From: Micromonospora sp. KC213
GTDB lineage: Bacteria > Actinomycetota > Actinomycetes > Mycobacteriales > Micromonosporaceae
Length of the DNA: 40,793 nt
Direction of reading: 5' to 3'
Assembly: GCF_004348325.1 (NCBI RefSeq)
Contig: NZ_SMKF01000032.1
Span: forward strand, 1 to 40,793
The notes under the pieces were generated by a model. The model saw nothing but the letters and a program-made list of their open reading frames with translations, had not been told where the DNA came from and ran no database searches. This document shows, in pieces, positions 39,951-40,793 of this stretch. The position numbers and the translations under genes were made by a program. Each line of letters opens with the position of its first letter. Position 1 is the first letter of the stretch.

Positions 39951-40478
39951 TCACGCCACGCCATGAGGGCAGGTGAGGTCGATGCGCCAGTCATTGCTGC
40001 GCATCAGACAGCCGCTGCCCGGCGGGTACTCGAAGTTGCAGGGACCGAGGAGAGTGAAGCCAAGGCGGTGGCAGAGGGCGTTGGAGGAGACGTTCTCGAC
40101 CGAGGGAAAGGCGTGCAGGCTGTGGGGGGCATCGTGCTGGCGGGCGGCCTCGCGGACGACGGCGAGCAGGGCGGCGCCGGCCGCGGTGGCAATGCCTCGA
40201 CCGTGGAAGGGCGGCAGGACGTTCCAGCCGCTCTCGTAGATCTGCCTGCCTCGCCAGTCACGCTGGTGGTAGCCGATGCTGCCGACCATCTCGTCACCAC
40301 GTAGAACGGCGAACATGCAACCGCGGCCAGTCGCCGGCATGGCAAGGTATCGGCGATGCCGGGCGAGCAGCTTCTCCTCCGGCTCCGGACCACCGACGTA
40401 TCGACGCATCTGCGCAGAGTTGATCCGACGCAGGAGGCCGAGCGCGGATTCCGACCAAGGCTCCAGACGAACGTCCAT
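39951..40478 (-). CDS. GNAT family N-acetyltransferase
   Basis: A 175-residue GNAT starting at ATG 40478. It begins MDVRLEPWSESALGLLRRINS. The strand pair MFAVLRGDEMVGSIGYHQRDW, the acetyl-CoA segment GRGIATAAGAALLAVVREAAR (Q/R-x-x-G-x-G/A) and SVENVSSNALCHRLGF, a common RimJ/RimL-type end motif, are present. The acceptor is unknown. It converges on the TerC gene with a 19-bp gap and no clear terminator, and is divergent from a lipoprotein gene. Confidence 0.9.
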   Translation of the reverse strand: MDVRLEPWSESALGLLRRINSAQMRRYVGGPEPEEKLLARHRRYLAMPATGRGCMFAVLRGDEMVGSIGYHQRDWRGRQIYESGWNVLPPFHGRGIATAAGAALLAVVREAARQHDAPHSLHAFPSVENVSSNALCHRLGFTLLGPCNFEYPPGSGCLMRSNDWRIDLTCPHGVA

Positions 40479-40542
40479 GCCGCACAGCCTGGCAGGCTTC
40501 GGGATGTTCGAGCACCTCAATTCGACCAGGTGGCGCTTCCTT

Positions 40543-40579
40543 GTTCGTCCGAACCGCTGCGCGTGCGTGGCGGACGAAC
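40543..40579. repeat. Inverted repeat in GNAT/lipoprotein divergent gap
   Basis: GTTCGTCCG and CGGACGAAC are perfect 9-bp arms separated by 19 bp, in the 133-bp gap between the GNAT and the lipoprotein starts. It is a candidate regulatory site or leader hairpin for the lipoprotein. Confidence 0.5.
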
Positions 40580-40611
40580 CAGGCAGGACCGTTCGCGCCG
40601 AGGAGGCCCCG

Positions 40612-40793
40612 ATGTTCACCCGTCCCGTTGTCGCTGTCACGTTCACCCTGACGGCAGCGCTGCTCGCCGGCTGCGGTGCCGAGCCGGTCGCACCGATCAC
40701 CGGCCAGCCCGCCACCGGGCCGACCGCGTCGCCCACCATCGCCCCGACGACCGTCGCGAGCACGTCCGCGCCACCCACCACCCGTAGCGCCAC
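40612..40793 (+). CDS. Putative lipoprotein, 3' end cut by window edge
   Basis: Sixty codons are visible. AGGAGG lies 5 nt before ATG 40612. The product begins MFTRPVVAVTFTLTAALLAG, with a perfect lipobox LLAG-C21, then a Thr/Pro/Ala/Ser-rich linker (ITGQPATGPTASPTIAPTT) as found between the lipid anchor and the folded domain of actinobacterial lipoproteins. The folded part is beyond the window, so no function can be given. Confidence 0.82.
   Translation, partial: MFTRPVVAVTFTLTAALLAGCGAEPVAPITGQPATGPTASPTIAPTTVASTSAPPTTRSA

Noticed and set aside
1..40793. Transposase, integrase, tRNA or attachment-site signatures around the gene remnants
   Set aside because: No such gene, tRNA or flanking direct repeat could be seen; the remnants look like simple deletions.

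Overview
The window is a GC-rich (visibly about 70% or more), gene-dense stretch of an actinobacterial chromosome. Frequent GTG starts, short or absent leaders, an actinobacterial-type LexA box (core CGAAC-4-GTTCG), secreted multidomain glycoside hydrolases and the gene families present all suggest a Micromonosporaceae soil or plant-associated organism (Micromonospora-like). That placement is inference. No tRNA, rRNA, CRISPR array, insertion sequence or phage gene is visible. No stretch over 300 bases lacks a gene or a recognisable gene remnant.

Left part (1-11300): an eukaryotic-type Ser/Thr protein kinase with an extracytoplasmic C-terminal domain is followed 8 bp downstream by an edge-truncated gene whose product carries five GETVRLG-type repeats. 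Next come a MarR regulator divergent from a prolyl aminopeptidase across a 20-bp operator-like palindrome, and a run of decayed genes: an N-terminally deleted aminoglycoside-phosphotransferase-like gene, and a scar joining the C-terminal halves of a streptogramin (virginiamycin B) lyase and a TetR regulator. Intact genes here are an endonuclease/exonuclease/phosphatase-family secreted protein, a VOC protein, an FMN-dependent glutamate-synthase-like oxidoreductase, a GNAT, a dinB polymerase with a LexA box on its start codon, a small hypothetical, and a SnoaL-like gene divergent from a second MarR with two 17-bp palindromes between them.

Centre (11374-32700): a large glycan-utilisation region in two modules. 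Module 1 holds a secreted GH30-type endo-beta-1,6-galactanase-like enzyme divergent from a LacI regulator (perfect operator between them), then a five-gene family-5 (oligopeptide/oligosaccharide) ABC importer, divergent from a secreted GH5 endoglycoceramidase-like enzyme. Module 2, on the minus strand, is LacI > GH36 alpha-galactosidase > sugar-binding lipoprotein > two MalFG-type permeases > secreted clan GH-A hydrolase with carbohydrate-binding domains. The import ATPase for module 2 is absent and is probably a shared MsiK/MsmK-type protein elsewhere. My reading is extracellular cleavage of galactose-containing glycans (arabinogalactan or galactolipid type), import of oligosaccharides, and cytosolic trimming, each module under its own LacI repressor.

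Right part (32800-40793): a GXWXG/DUF4334 protein, a long-chain acyl-CoA synthetase with a 29-bp palindrome in its upstream region, an epoxide hydrolase divergent from a WYL regulator, an MmcQ/YjbR protein overlapping a LysE-family exporter, and a TerC-family membrane protein behind a yybP-ykoY (manganese) riboswitch whose 3' strand can instead pair with the ribosome-binding site. The window ends with a GNAT divergent from the start of a lipoprotein gene that runs off the right edge.
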